Part shown: positions 35,391-46,788 of the stretch, one piece after another
Layout of the letters: each line of letters opens with the position of its first letter
Position numbering within the stretch: the stretch's first letter is position 1
Assembly: GCA_002110485.1 (NCBI GenBank)
Contig: MOWL01000003.1
Span: 620,001-684,000 of the forward strand
Origin: Emergomyces orientalis
Lineage: Eukaryota > Ascomycota > Eurotiomycetes > Onygenales > Ajellomycetaceae
Length of the DNA stretch: 64,000 nt
Direction of reading: 5' to 3'
The notes under the pieces: model-generated
What the model was told of the DNA's origin: nothing
What the model saw: the letters and a program-made list of their open reading frames with translations, nothing else
The model's database searches: none
Position numbers and translations under genes: made by a program

Positions 35391-36731
35391 ATGTCCCGCC
35401 GTCCATCAAAATCTCACTCTCCAAACCCCTCTCGCCAGCTGGCTTCCTCCATATCCCCTCCCTCAGTGAACACCTCCCACCCAACCTCACACTGGATCCA
35501 TACCTTAACTCTTGACCTTATCCTCCGTGTCCTACACCGAACAATCTTACACCCCTTCCTAGCTTGGCTCATACCCCTCTGCCTCCGCGCGCAAGCAACC
35601 CCATACTCCCACACCTCCTTCATAGTAACAACAGCCTATGCCTCATTCCTGTCATTGGTGCTATTGTCGAATATCTGGAGTAAACGTCTTGCGTATGGGT
35701 TGCCGAGGGAGGTGTCGTTGGAGGATGAGGTTGTCGTTGTGGCAGGGGGTGCGAGCGGGTTGGGCCTCTTAGTTGCGGAGATTTATGGGATGAGGGGGGT
35801 GGATGTGGCAGTGTTGGACGTTCGGGATGTTGGGGCGGAGGGTGAATGGGAAGGGAAAGGGAAAGGGAAAGGGGTGGAGGAGTGGGAGGAGATGCATAGT
35901 GTTAGATATTTTAGGTGTGATGTAGGTAATTTGGCGGAGGTTGAAGGGGTTCGGGAAAGGATTGAAAAAGAGGTATGTTCCATGAATTACATTTAATTAC
36001 GCAATGCGCTTAAAGAGGAGGTATCTTTCCATTTAAGGATTCATCAATGCTAATTTTACAAAATCTACCAGCTCGGAGCCCCGACAATTTTGATAAACTG
36101 CATCGCCGCGCCCATTAACGGCATGCCGATAACATCACTCTCTCCCGCATCAATCTCTCGCACCATCCACGCAAATCTCTTCTCCTGCTTCAACACCCTC
36201 CAACAATTCCTCCCAGGAATGTTGGTCTCCCCCACCGGCGGCACAATCGTCACCCTAAGTTCCGTCTGCAGCTACCTAACCCCTGCCGGTTTATCAGATT
36301 ACACAGCCACAAAGGCAGCCATCAGCGCTGTACACAAGACCGTCGAGGCCGAGCTGCGCGTCTCAGGCGACAATGAACGCGTGAAAATGCTCCTAGTCGA
36401 GACGGGCCAGATGGCCACGCCGCTCTTTGAGGACGTGCAGACGCCGAATAATTTCTTCGCGCCTGTTCTGGAGCCTGTGCAGGTTGCGCGGGAAATTGTC
36501 GCGGCGGTTGACAGTGGGAATGGTGGGGTTATTAGGCTGCCGGCATATGCGATGCTGGTTAGTTGGTATGCGGTGTTACCTGCGGCTATTCAGCGGTTGG
36601 CGCGATATCTGAGCGGGATTGATAAGGCGGTGGGAGGGAAAGCTGTGTCGTCCCTGTCGATTCCAGTTGGCGAAGGAAAACAACAAGGAGACCGGAGAAA
36701 AGAAAGGGTTGACTTCGATAATTTCAGATAG
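35391..36731 (+). CDS. Membrane-associated short-chain dehydrogenase/reductase
   Basis: Exons 35391-35972 and 36072-36731 (99-nt intron, GTATGT) encode 413 residues. Before the Rossmann fold there is a hydrophobic N-terminal region (ILRVLHRTILHPFLAWLIPL and SFLSLVLLSNIW) like the membrane anchor of lipid-droplet or ER SDRs (16C-type). The cofactor motif is GGASGLG (~118-124), the acidic residue in VAVLDVRD suggests NAD(H), and the active site has VTLSSVCSYLTPAG then YTATK (~270). The usual NNAG turn is replaced by NCIAAP. The C-terminal helix VSWYAVLPAAIQRLARYL could also touch the membrane. The substrate is likely a lipid, retinoid or sterol-like alcohol, by analogy only. Confidence 0.8.
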
Positions 36732-37153
36732 CGATGTCGAGTCGGTTGAGGTTGAATAGAGATTGTGTGTGGTTGTGCTGGCATGGCGGTTAGTTATATA
36801 TGAAGGTGTGCGTTGGTGTGATTTGCAGGATTATAATAACGACAATAATGTCAGTTTGTTCCTGGTGAGCAAACTCTTATTTTTGAGATGATAGACATTA
36901 TATATTTTGTTTCCATGGAATGAGAAGTGATTAACAGCTCTCTGTTTTTTTGTTTTTTTCAAGCCCGTGATTCCGCGTTGTAACATCGGGTAAAAAAGGA
37001 CACACCCCCTCTTCCATGGAAAAGCAAAGAAAAGATCCTCGCATCCCATAGATATTCACCACATCGTTATAAATAGTCTGGCTAGTGGTACGTCGAGAAA
37101 TAAGCAACCACCAAATGGCCTCGCCTCCTTATACGGTGCGGGTGCAAATGCGA
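36732..37153. other. Intergenic between convergent SDR and SOF1
   Basis: Shared 3' flanking DNA, AT-rich near 36830-36960. No feature recognised. Confidence 0.5.
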
Positions 37154-38616
37154 TTATTGCTCCTTGGCCAAAATCATCTTTTCTCTCTCGCTATGCCTTG
37201 GCATAGTGCCCTTCTTCTTAGTATGCTTGCGTAGATTCTCCTCCCTCCTCTTAATAGCGGCGATCTCTTCGCCCTTGATCTCGGCGGCCTTCTTAATAGC
37301 CTTGGGTAGGTGACGGTGACGCTTGATGCGGCGAATCTCAGGCATATGCGCGTACCGCTGCTTGAGCGCCTCATCATATGCAAGTTTTTGTCTCTCCCGC
37401 GCACTCTTAATGCCACTCCGCGAAGAAGCTTCAGCACGCCAGAGACGGATGTTGCCGTCGTCTGAGCCGGAGAGGACGTATTTGTTATCCGGGGTGAATT
37501 TTGCGGAGAATACCCTGTTATAACATACGTCAGTATGGATAGGATATGGGTAATGTGGCTTATATATACGACTCACCTTTGCATTCGTTTGGTGTGATAA
37601 ATATCCCTCGAATGGCCCTTGCTCCGGTCCCATAATCGCACGGTGCGGTCATATGACGCACTAACTAATCCTTCTCCCGTTGGGCTAAAATCGACATCCA
37701 TAACAGCCGCAACGTGATCTTTTAGCACGTTCAATGCGCGGTCCATCTTCCTCATATCGAATATATATATGTTATGGTCTTCGTTGGCAACGGCGAAATT
37801 AAACGCTTCCATCGGATTCCAGGAAATGGCATTTGATGCAAGCTTGAGGATCACTTTTGTAACGGGAGATGAGGTACGGAGATCATACATGATGATCGAG
37901 CGGTCAGTGGCTGTTGAGCCGAGAATGGATGTTTCTGTTCGGTTGAAGGCAAGGGAGGTGATTGTGTCTGTGCTTGTTGGCCAATGTAGTGTTTGAGAAG
38001 GTGTGGAGGATGGTCGGGATAGATCGTATATGGATATTACGGAGGAAGAGGCAGCAAATGAGGGGTGGGTTTCATGGTGAGAAACACCAGTGAATGCAGA
38101 TTGTCCGAAATACGTCGCGAGCGGGGGTGTCTCAGATGCTGACCCGTAGGGATCAAAGAGTTTAATTGTCTTGTCGGCTGCGCATGAGAGTAGCTTCCTA
38201 TCCGATGTCCAGCACATGCCCTTGACAATATTTTCGTGTGCTGGTGCATGCCATATCTCATCCCGGGTAGCCAGATCCCAGACCTTGATGACTCCATCGC
38301 CACTTCCGCTGGCGAAACGTTCTAGTGACACTGGGTCTTTCGCTAAGCAATATACACCGTCGACATGTCCATTCCCTAGTTGAGCCACGAAGGGCGCAGC
38401 AAACATGCGCTCAAGCTTTGTGGCATTGAGGGCCCTCGTATATTCACGCGCTCTCTCGAAGGGATGCTGTGCGGGATCGAGGTTTCGGGGGAGCTTGGAA
38501 GTATTTGAGCCAGGCTCCTGCAATGCCGCAGCAGACCTGGAAAGTGTTTTTATTTTCTGTCACAGAATTAGTACGTGTTATATATGAATAGAGTCTGCTA
38601 AATTTTTGCTTACCAT
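37154..38616 (-). CDS. SOF1: WD40 protein Sof1 of the small-subunit processome
   Basis: Sof1 (DCAF13 in animals) is part of the U3 snoRNP/SSU processome for 18S rRNA maturation. Exons on the minus strand: 38614-38616 (the ATG alone), 37577-38556, 37154-37514; 447 residues. Splicing yields MKIKTLSRS, the conserved N-terminus. WD repeats are visible (FASGSGDGVIKVWDLATRDE, CAADKTIKLFD, VSASYDRTVRLWDRSKGHSR, LSGSDDGNIRLWRAEASSRS). The Sof1-specific basic C-terminal extension follows, with YAHMPEIRRIKRHRHLPKAI. Length matches fungal orthologues. Introns are 57 and 62 nt with GTAAGC and GTGAGT donors. It shares a 367-bp divergent promoter with RPN6. Confidence 0.93.
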
Positions 38617-38983
38617 GATGCGCTGTGTGCCAGGTAATTGCTGGCCTTCACACAGCACAAACTAAATGGAAATCTCCCAAAATCTTTTTTGAGCTCCCCG
38701 GGACAACATCGGGCCGAGGGTTGTTCAGTGGCTGACATAATCCCATCTGGCATATCTTAAAGCAGCGTCATATATTGCCCGATGCGTGCACTAGCTGTGC
38801 GTGCTGATGGCAGGAACCTTGAGCTTCATCACAGCATCAATCAACATCGCAACATCGAAACGCCGCAACATACAGTAACATCCCCAGACCCTCTACGGTT
38901 TCAGTTCCGTCTTTCTTTAACTGCAGCGCACCCCTTTTCAACCTTCGTTTCTGTGTTCCATTCGTGACATATCTTCGCCCAGT
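38617..38983. promoter_or_regulatory. Divergent promoter SOF1 / RPN6
   Basis: 367 bp between the start codons of a ribosome-biogenesis gene and a proteasome gene. I see no clear Rpn4-type PACE box. A compact bidirectional promoter is the simplest reading. Confidence 0.6.
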
Positions 38984-40344
38984 ATGGCTACCGGCCCTGA
39001 TGACGCAGGTCTGTTGGTAGAAGCCAAGACCCTCGTTAAGACAGATCCCGCCAAAGCTGAATCGCTGTACCAGAATATCCTGTCAAAGGGTGTGGGATCT
39101 ACTGAAGCTTCTTTGCGCGATTATGAAGCTGCTCTGGTGGGGCTGGGGGAGCTGTATCGAGACCAGAACAAGCCAACGGAACTTGCAGAATTGCTTAAAA
39201 CTAGCCGATCAGCGTTTTCATCTTTTGCCAAAGCGAAGTCCGCGAAACTGGGTACGTGGATTGCTTTTGGGAGCCGCCCCCTGAGAGAGGGAGGGGAATG
39301 CTGCGTGAAATACTGTTGCTAAAAATATATTTTCTAGTCCGACAACTCCTCGATTTCTTCGCAGCTATCCCCAACACGCTTGATATCCAGATCCAAGTCA
39401 TCAAGTCATGTATAGAGTGGGCAGTATCGGAAAGGCGGTCATTCCTCCGCCAGAACCTCGAGACGCGACTTGTGACAATATACATGCAAAAGCAATCCTA
39501 CTATGACGCCCTCACCTTGATCAATTCCCTTCTCCGCGAACTCAAGCGCCTCGACGATAAACTCGTGCTCGTGGAGGTCCAGCTTTTAGAATCCCGCGTG
39601 TATCACGCCCTAGGCAACCAACCAAAAGCCCGCGCCGCATTGACATCAGCCAGGACATCAGCAGCGTCCGTCTATACACCACCCCTCCTGCAAGCAGGTC
39701 TTGACATGCAGAGCGGCATGCTCCACGCAGAAGACAAAGACTTCACCACCGCCTTCTCCTACTTCATCGAGGCGCTAGAAGGCTACCATTCGCAGGATGA
39801 AGCCAGCAAAGCCACCTCAGCCCTCCAATACATGCTCCTATGCAAAATCATGCTCAACGCCGTCCACGATGTCAATTCCTTACTCGCATCCAAGCAAGCG
39901 CTACGATATGCTGGGACAAACTTGGAAGCCATGAAGGCGGTCGCCCGCGCACACTCCAACCGCTCGCTGGAAGAGTATGAGAAGGCGCTAAATGACTATC
40001 GATATGAATTGGGAAGCGACGTGTTTATCCGCAACCACCTCCGCCGCCTGTACGATGCCATGTTGGAGCAGAACCTGATCAAAGTCATCGAGCCCTTTAG
40101 TCGGGTGGAGATTGATCATATTGCCAAGATGGTTGGGCTGGATACACAGCAAGTGGAGAGGAAGCTGTCGCAGATGATTCTGGATAAGGTAATTATCGGC
40201 GTGCTGGATCAGGGGGCTGGGTGTCTCATTATCTTTGATGAGGCGGAAAGGGATCAGGGGTATGATGCTGCGCTGGAGACGTTGGAGAAACTTGGGAATG
40301 TTGTGGATGTTTTGTACACTAATCAGGCGTCGATGCTTGAGTAG
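38984..40344 (+). CDS. RPN6: 26S proteasome lid subunit Rpn6
   Basis: Rpn6 (PSMD11) is the PCI-domain lid subunit that clamps the 19S lid to the 20S core. Exons 38984-39251 and 39338-40344 (86-nt intron, GTACGT...TAG) give 424 residues, the family length. Solenoid sequence is visible from LRDYEAALVGLGELYRDQNK through VIKSCIEWAVSERRSFLRQN and RLVTIYMQKQSYYDALTLIN. The PCI part has ALNDYRYELGSDVFIRNHLR, LYDAMLEQNLIKVIEPFSRV and the winged helix IDHIAKMVGLDTQQVERKLS QMILDK. The C-terminal helix ends in YTNQASMLE. No frame problem. Confidence 0.94.
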
Positions 40345-42007
40345 GGGACTCGTGTCATATTTGTCGTTTTATTTTACTTTTTAGATAAATGATATGGATT
40401 TTATTTTTGCACCGTTCTTTGTTGTTAGTTTTTGATTGCTCATTCCTTGATTTTGATTTTGTTTTGGTGGTGGGGAGCTATCTGATCCGTGGGTGTTACT
40501 GTAGAATCACTTCAGATGGGTGACGGAGTACTCGAAATTATGTGCTTCGTGAAATTTAAGCTTCCCACCAGAAGTTTGTTGAACATAGTTATATCTACAG
40601 CCAGAAGCTTAGACTATTGTACCTTTTTTTTTCTTTCAACAAACCACAATACCTTCGTATTGTCGTGTGCCATATCTATCCTTCATTCTCCTTAGAAGAG
40701 CTACACCTACATTAGCACCTATTCCCTTTCATAGCCATACACAGCGTGTGATTGAGTGATCATATGCAAAACATATCGTCATTGCCATACTGATTTACCC
40801 TTTATACCTATTTGGAAATCATAAGAAAGGACTTAAACCTAAGCTTGTAATATACATACATATATATTTATTTCATTTCAAAAAATATATCTACTATTGT
40901 AAGAAGAAGCAAGAAACTAGTGGAAACTGCCCCAACCAAGCTAGCTGAGATGGTTTTGTTTGCTCGGGGGGAGGAGTTGGTTGTTCGATATAATATGTAA
41001 CCTATATCGAAATTTTTTCTAATATATCCTTTGCTTTCCTCAAAACGAAAAATTACAAACGTAAGCATTAAAAAATCAGGGTATAACATTGACGGATATA
41101 AGTATAACTATATAATAAACGAGTACATATTCGATCCGACTGGCGGGACACAAACGGGGAACAAAGAACAGGGCGAAGACCAGGACGAAGACCATAACCA
41201 AGCAACAAAATACGTCCTCGACAAAAAAAAAAGAAAGAAAAAAAGAAAGAAAGACAGAAAAAGGAATCAAGAGAGACAAAACATTGATCTGGAGGAGAAA
41301 AAAGGGAGGGGAAGCGAAAATACATCTATATATATTTAGTGTATAGTGTGCCCATTGCCCGATCCATCCCTTAAAATCATCACAAAAGAACCCTATACTT
41401 CGAACCATGATAGAAATAATAAAACTTTGCGGTTTTTATCATAAAGCAAAACAAAAGTTTTAATTTAAGCACAAACATTTGCAAACACTCGTTGGAAAAG
41501 GCGCGTTGCAATGTCTCTAACGGAAGATAAAGAGGCCGAAAAGAAATGAGAAGAAGATGGCGAATAGAAGTAGGGATGGCAAAGATTGGACAAAATATTC
41601 TTCACAGAAAAGTTTACATGTGCGTGGGGGAAAATGTTTCTCAGTCTGGAAAAAATCATATGGTATATATCATTTCATTAAATTCCGGGGGGAGAACTTC
41701 TCCCCTCGTTCTCTTGGAACAAAAGCGAAAAAGATTTTTAAAAAAAAAAAAAAAAAAAAGGCATGATTTCAAGTGTCGGTGATTTGTACTAATTGGTTTC
41801 AAAAAAAGAAAAAAAAGAAAAAAAGGAAAACCCGTCCGCATTCCTCCTCAGAATACGATTCATTCATTCGCATCAACATCGAAGATCAAAAAAAGAAGAA
41901 ACACGTGAGGGGAAGAGGTTTGACGAGGACTAAATAGACGCGCATATAGGGATCTATTTGTTTCATTCCGCTAGTTGTAGCGGTTGCAGCAGCAGTTTTT
42001 TTATTAT
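40345..42007. other. Intergenic, 3' flanks of convergent genes
   Basis: 1.66 kb of AT-rich DNA with several poly-A/poly-purine tracts (41220-41310, 41740-41760, 41800-41830). Only short ORFs. No RNA gene recognised. Confidence 0.5.
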
Positions 42008-43064
42008 TTAGTCACGTCGAGGTGGGTAGTCCTCGGGCCGGCCAGTTGCACTTTTACCAGAACCGTAATGCTAAAAGTAGAGACAAACGCAAACAGAAGT
42101 TGTAAGTTGTTAGCAAATGAAATCATTGGGAAGGGCGGGGCCAGCGAATGTGGTATTCCATAGAATTGTGGACATATGTATTTATAGAGTAATCAACGTA
42201 CCTTGCGCCTCAATGCCTCCAATCTCTTCTTCTTAGTACGGGCATTGATATATGTACCGATGATGAAGCCGATGAGGTTGAAGAAGGGTACCCAGGTGTG
42301 TTGTGGGAGGAATTTCTGGGCGAATGCCAGGGACAGCGGGGAGACCACCCAGCTAACCTTCATGACGGGTAGGAAGCCAGCCTTCACGGTGGCCTTAACC
42401 TGGTGGAATGTTCGCGCGCCGGCGATGATCGCCATAGAGGCGAGGTAGACGGAGTTTTGGATTGGGGAGATCTATGCATAGCAAGGGAGAATTATACGAT
42501 GTCAGTCGTAGTGGTTTTGAATCGGAAAACAAGGTTGAGTGTTTAATTTGTACGTACGACCAGGTTGCTGACGAGGATCTGCAGGATCTTAGCTTTCAAG
42601 CTGGTGCGGCCCGCGAATAGCTTTTGGAGGATGCTGATGAGGAGATGGCCCAAGGGGGCGCCAATGAGCGAGCCGTACAGAGCCATTTTGGGTATTCTGG
42701 AGTTTAGGTAGTGGCCATGCTTGCTCCGATCATGCGCGATCCACGAGGCTAGAAACTCTTGGAGCGCAAATAGGGTACCGGAGGTGAGCATTTTGGTTCG
42801 CAAAGGATTGGACTGAAGCTGCTGCAGGTATGCCTGCAAAATAGTAGGAAGGTTTAAGTCGCATCGGTCAGTTTTAGAGCTCATCACTATATCAATCGAA
42901 TGCGGTCGCCATATATGCGACCGAAGAGCGGAACATACTGCAAGGTATCCAGCTGTTGACTTCCCTCCCGTCAGCCTGTCTCCAACTCTGTGCAAGTCAT
43001 CCTTCACCTTCTCCTTCACCTTCTCCGTCGTATGAGTGACCACTTTGTCGAACTTGACAGACAT
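42008..43064 (-). CDS. Mpv17/PMP22-family peroxisomal or mitochondrial membrane protein
   Basis: Exons on the minus strand: 42939-43064, 42558-42833, 42202-42471, 42008-42070, giving 244 residues; all donors are GTATGT or GTACGT and phases fit. After a charged amphipathic N-terminus, the Mpv17/PMP22 core starts AYLQQLQSNPLRTKMLTSGT. It continues with ALYGSLIGAPLGHLLISILQ KLFAG, LVSNLVISPIQNSVYLASMA and HTWVPFFNLIGFIIGTYINA, i.e. about four hydrophobic segments. It ends with a basic tail (TKKKRLEALRRK) and HYGSGKSATGRPEDYPPRRD. The family (yeast Sym1, animal PXMP2) forms inner-mitochondrial or peroxisomal membrane proteins, possibly channels. The PMP22/PXMP2-like branch is preferred because of the ARTFHQVKATVKAGFLPVMK block. 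Confidence 0.85.
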
Positions 43065-45052
43065 GTTTGCGCTGCTGAATTCGCTCTCGTACTGGATAGG
43101 AGGGATAGACCACAAGCAACCTTAAATCCCAGACCGACTTGAAGGTGCAGGTGGGATCGAAAAGGGACGAGAGACTGAAGTTGGCAGATGGCAGAAGATG
43201 GCCAGCCGACGTGCAGCTGGAACCGTGGGGAAAGGAGGCTGGAAATCTGGCGCCGGTTTTGTTTGTTTATGATTGGCGATGTCCCGTGCCGAGGTCGCAT
43301 CAGCAACGACCGCCCTTAGTCAGCCCCTGTCTTTGCTCCTTCAAAATAAAATAACCGCCCAACCACATATATATATAACCATACGGAGTACACCAGAGTT
43401 ACTAGGCACAGAGACCCCACGGAACTTGCCGGCCAGCAGAGTGGAACTGGCCGGCAGGACATCCATGAACGTCTCTCCCCTTGGCCATGAAATAAATATC
43501 CGCACTAAAACTTCCCGCCCTCTGGTGTGGTGGTTTATCTAGAACAATACTATCTTATGAGAAGAGGACTCAGAACTTCAAATAAATTGACAGGTGAGGT
43601 TTGTCCTGATAGCTGGTGCTCCCCGCATCCCAGAGAACAGTTTGTGTCCATCCATATTACGATAGCCGACAAGATGACAGCCTAGGCAAGATGCTCAGCC
43701 ACTAATGTCAGGGTGGGTTTGGTCTATAATATTGGACTAGCGATGTCATATTGAGGCCGAGACATCTCTTGTTCTCCAATGCGGCAACGCCAGATACCGA
43801 GTAAATGGGAATGATGAGGCTACGAGAGGGGTCAGGCACCTACATAGGCAATAAACAATAATAAAAAAAGGATGGAAGAAGAACAAGGTACAAAAAACCA
43901 AGAGCAGGTGGTTAAGGGAGCGAGAAGCAAATTTATAGAGTTGAGAAAGTTTTTGAGAGAATGTGCTGTACATTGAACCCCAAAAGGTAGTTAATTATTC
44001 CGCCGATATCTAGTGGGTACTGTTGGGGCCCAAAGAATCTACATAGATGCATGCATGTACTCCCCGTTGAATTGATGTGGACAACTAGCAAAGTTTCAGT
44101 AAGAGATTGCTTCATCCGGCCATGTGGGAACCTATCCCTGGCTGGGAGAGTATACGAAACGAAAGTAATATTCCCACACAACCACAGTTTCAACCACTGT
44201 TCGTCTCGAGATGCTTCACCTTTTCGCACCACTGATGCAAAACAAGAAGCTATCTGTTCTCGATATGGTACCATTGCATTGCCTCACAATACCTGTGTCT
44301 GCCAAAGGAATCTCCCCTCGGGGGTTCCGTTCAATGGCTTTGAATTCTGTTGATCTGTATCTACCCGGACTTAGGTAACAAAGGAACTCGATAGGTTCCA
44401 ACAAAGCTTCCATTGCATTTGCTACTTTGTACGCGGTAGGGTTAGTTGGTGCATTTCAGAAAGTCATGTTCTAGCGTAGTTCTCCAGTAAAACTACGCCC
44501 TCTCTTTGAATATGAAACGTACATTCAGATTCAATTTCTTCTTTGCTTTTCTTGGATCTTGTCATTGTACAGTGCAATTTTTTTTGACCCAAGTTAATAC
44601 TCTGAGAATAGATATAGTTGCTATGTGTTCTTTCGGGTATAGTTGTATGTATGTATGTATGTATCTATGTGTGGGTGTACGACAAACAGGAGAGAAGAGA
44701 CCTCTTGCTGTTGTTGAGCCTCAACCCCTCTGAGAAGAGGATTCGATACACTTCCCACCCGAGCACCACGCGAATGCATTCGCTACTCTACACACACTCG
44801 TTTCCCATGGGTACAAGCGGCCCCTGAGAGCAGTTTTATTACCTGTTATCATTTACTTCGCTCCTTTCACCTGCAGCTCTCATCGATCACCCGCGTTTCC
44901 AACTGGTCTCCAAAAACGGTTGATTGGAAACTACCATATTGCATGGTTCCTAGGCAACATATTCACGCGATAAATTGCTGTAGACTCGATACTTACACCT
45001 CTCGAACCGATTCCAGATCAGCTTGGTTACCAGCAAAAAAAAACAACAAAAT
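43065..45052. other. Intergenic with GTAT microsatellite
   Basis: 2 kb between divergently read genes. A short (GTAT)n tract lies at about 44644-44664. Only short ORFs; nothing recognised. Confidence 0.5.
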
Positions 45053-46336
45053 ATGAGTTCCCAAGCTCCTGCAATACCGGCCTCCCAGAGCATAATGACA
45101 ACCCTGCACGCTCGCCAAACACATTGCACTCACTCCACCTTTACGCGTCAGTCTAGCAGCTATGGCCAGTTGGCGACGTGCCAGATGTGCAAGAGAGGCC
45201 CGGATCTTGGTTGGGTATTTGCCTGCACAGAGGACGAGGAGAGACTGGATGCGAGAGATGCATACCCACAACAATATCAGATCAGCTCCAGCTCTACTAC
45301 TGTCTCTGCCAACATTGAGGCAGGAAATGTGGTTCAGTTGAACGGCTGGGTCGAGAAAGACATCGAGAATGGACACTATACACCTGAACAGGCGGAATTG
45401 GTCAAAGCACAGCGAGTAGCGGTGCTGGAAACTATCAGCATGGACCATCGTGTGAGACGCGATCCTACCCCTGAAACTCAAACATGTTTATCCTCCCGAG
45501 ACCCAGAGGACACAAAGCCCATGTCAGAGAAAGCCTACGTTAAGGTACCTTCTAGCACATTACTTCCAGCCCGCCACAATGGGCTTGGAAACGTCACGAT
45601 CCCGACGTGTCGTCTGCGTGTTTGCTCAGGTTGCATGCCAACAGCCACGGAGCGAAGCTGGCAGAGCCTAGATCGGGTCTGCAGATATGATTATATGACG
45701 AACGACAAACTGTCGGAGACCCTGGCGGATGTTGCTGTGAACATGGATGGCGCATGTATGACTAGAGAGCCTCGCAAGGTACCAGCACCAGATGGTTCGC
45801 CAAGCGTTGTTATAGTTGACAGGTGCATTGGAAGCGACATGCATCAAGCACGTGCCGGCGCTGTTATACCGTCTAATTACGCGCGTGAAGATGACGATGA
45901 CGATGACGATGCCGAGAACGATGGTAACCATACGTGCGATGCAGATTTAGCTGATGCAGAAATGCCACCGGATGTTGATATTGCTCCTATCAACAAGGTA
46001 CCCACGAAAAGAAAAAGTTTAAAAGAACTATTACATTTGCATAATAATCACCCAAAGGGGCCGACGGTGGCAGGGAAGAAGAGCCATCATGGGAGGCAAG
46101 GTTATTGTGTTTCTATGGATGGGTCTTCTGAGATGGTTAGGGGCAGGGATACTACGGGTATGGAAGTCCAGCAGTCCGGAACCGCGCGACCTGGCCTCCC
46201 TCGAAGGACCAAGTATGAACTGGCTGTGCGGCACCATGGAAGCGGAATTGATGGAGATGTTGGCGATCTTGGGTTTGTCAACATTGACATGCTAATGGGT
46301 CTAGCAGATAGGGAGGATATGATTGCACGAGCCTAA
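45053..46336 (+). CDS. Conserved uncharacterised Cys-motif protein
   Basis: Single-exon gene of 427 residues from the ATG at 45053 (MSSQAPAIPAS). Two cysteine pairs stand out: CQMCKRGPDLGWVFACTED (~44-62) and CRLRVCSGCMPTATERSWQS (~182-201), separated by a segment with NGHYTPEQAELVKAQRVAVL. The same layout (CxxC...GWxYxCTxD, later CxLRxCxxCRPTxxxRxWQS) recurs in unnamed Pezizomycotina proteins, so this is probably a real family with a zinc-binding fold. The C-terminal half is disordered: an Asp run (DDDDDDDAEND), then basic and Gly-rich sequence. No signal peptide or membrane segment. Function unknown. Confidence 0.7.
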   Translation: MSSQAPAIPASQSIMTTLHARQTHCTHSTFTRQSSSYGQLATCQMCKRGPDLGWVFACTEDEERLDARDAYPQQYQISSSSTTVSANIEAGNVVQLNGWVEKDIENGHYTPEQAELVKAQRVAVLETISMDHRVRRDPTPETQTCLSSRDPEDTKPMSEKAYVKVPSSTLLPARHNGLGNVTIPTCRLRVCSGCMPTATERSWQSLDRVCRYDYMTNDKLSETLADVAVNMDGACMTREPRKVPAPDGSPSVVIVDRCIGSDMHQARAGAVIPSNYAREDDDDDDDAENDGNHTCDADLADAEMPPDVDIAPINKVPTKRKSLKELLHLHNNHPKGPTVAGKKSHHGRQGYCVSMDGSSEMVRGRDTTGMEVQQSGTARPGLPRRTKYELAVRHHGSGIDGDVGDLGFVNIDMLMGLADREDMIARA

Positions 46337-46788
46337 ACATTCAATCCTTGGAAAGCGCAAGAATGGCAGAAAACGCATTTTGATAAAACGCAGGGAGTAA
46401 GCGCTGGTTGATGTGGGGCTTGGCGTTTTTGTCGGTTTTTATTTTTCGTCGGCTTTTAACTATGTGCGATTTGTTAATGTAAGAGGATAATAGTTGATTT
46501 ACCATCATCCGACCGGGGCTGGACGTTGATATTACTGCGTATATGAGATAGTTAATAATAATAACAAAAATGTTTGCTCTCGCACTCTCTCACTTGTCTC
46601 CTGAAATGCTGGAGGATCCGGCAAGTTCAAAACCACGTGACATTTAACCTCGGCATAAATAATTGAATCATGCCCTTCCCGATATTTAGTCCCATACAAA
46701 TTCCCGCCTCCCGCCCTCTCCCGGAGAAGTAGCTGCTCGTCACCTGGTCATATTTTATATATATATTATTTAAAAAAAGACAGAAAAT
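46337..46788. other. Intergenic
   Basis: 3' flank of the Cys-motif gene and promoter of the PEX11-like gene. TA-rich just upstream of 46789. No feature recognised. Confidence 0.5.

Noticed and set aside
38617..38983. Rpn4/PACE control of RPN6
   Set aside because: No GGTGGCAAA-like site seen in the shared promoter.
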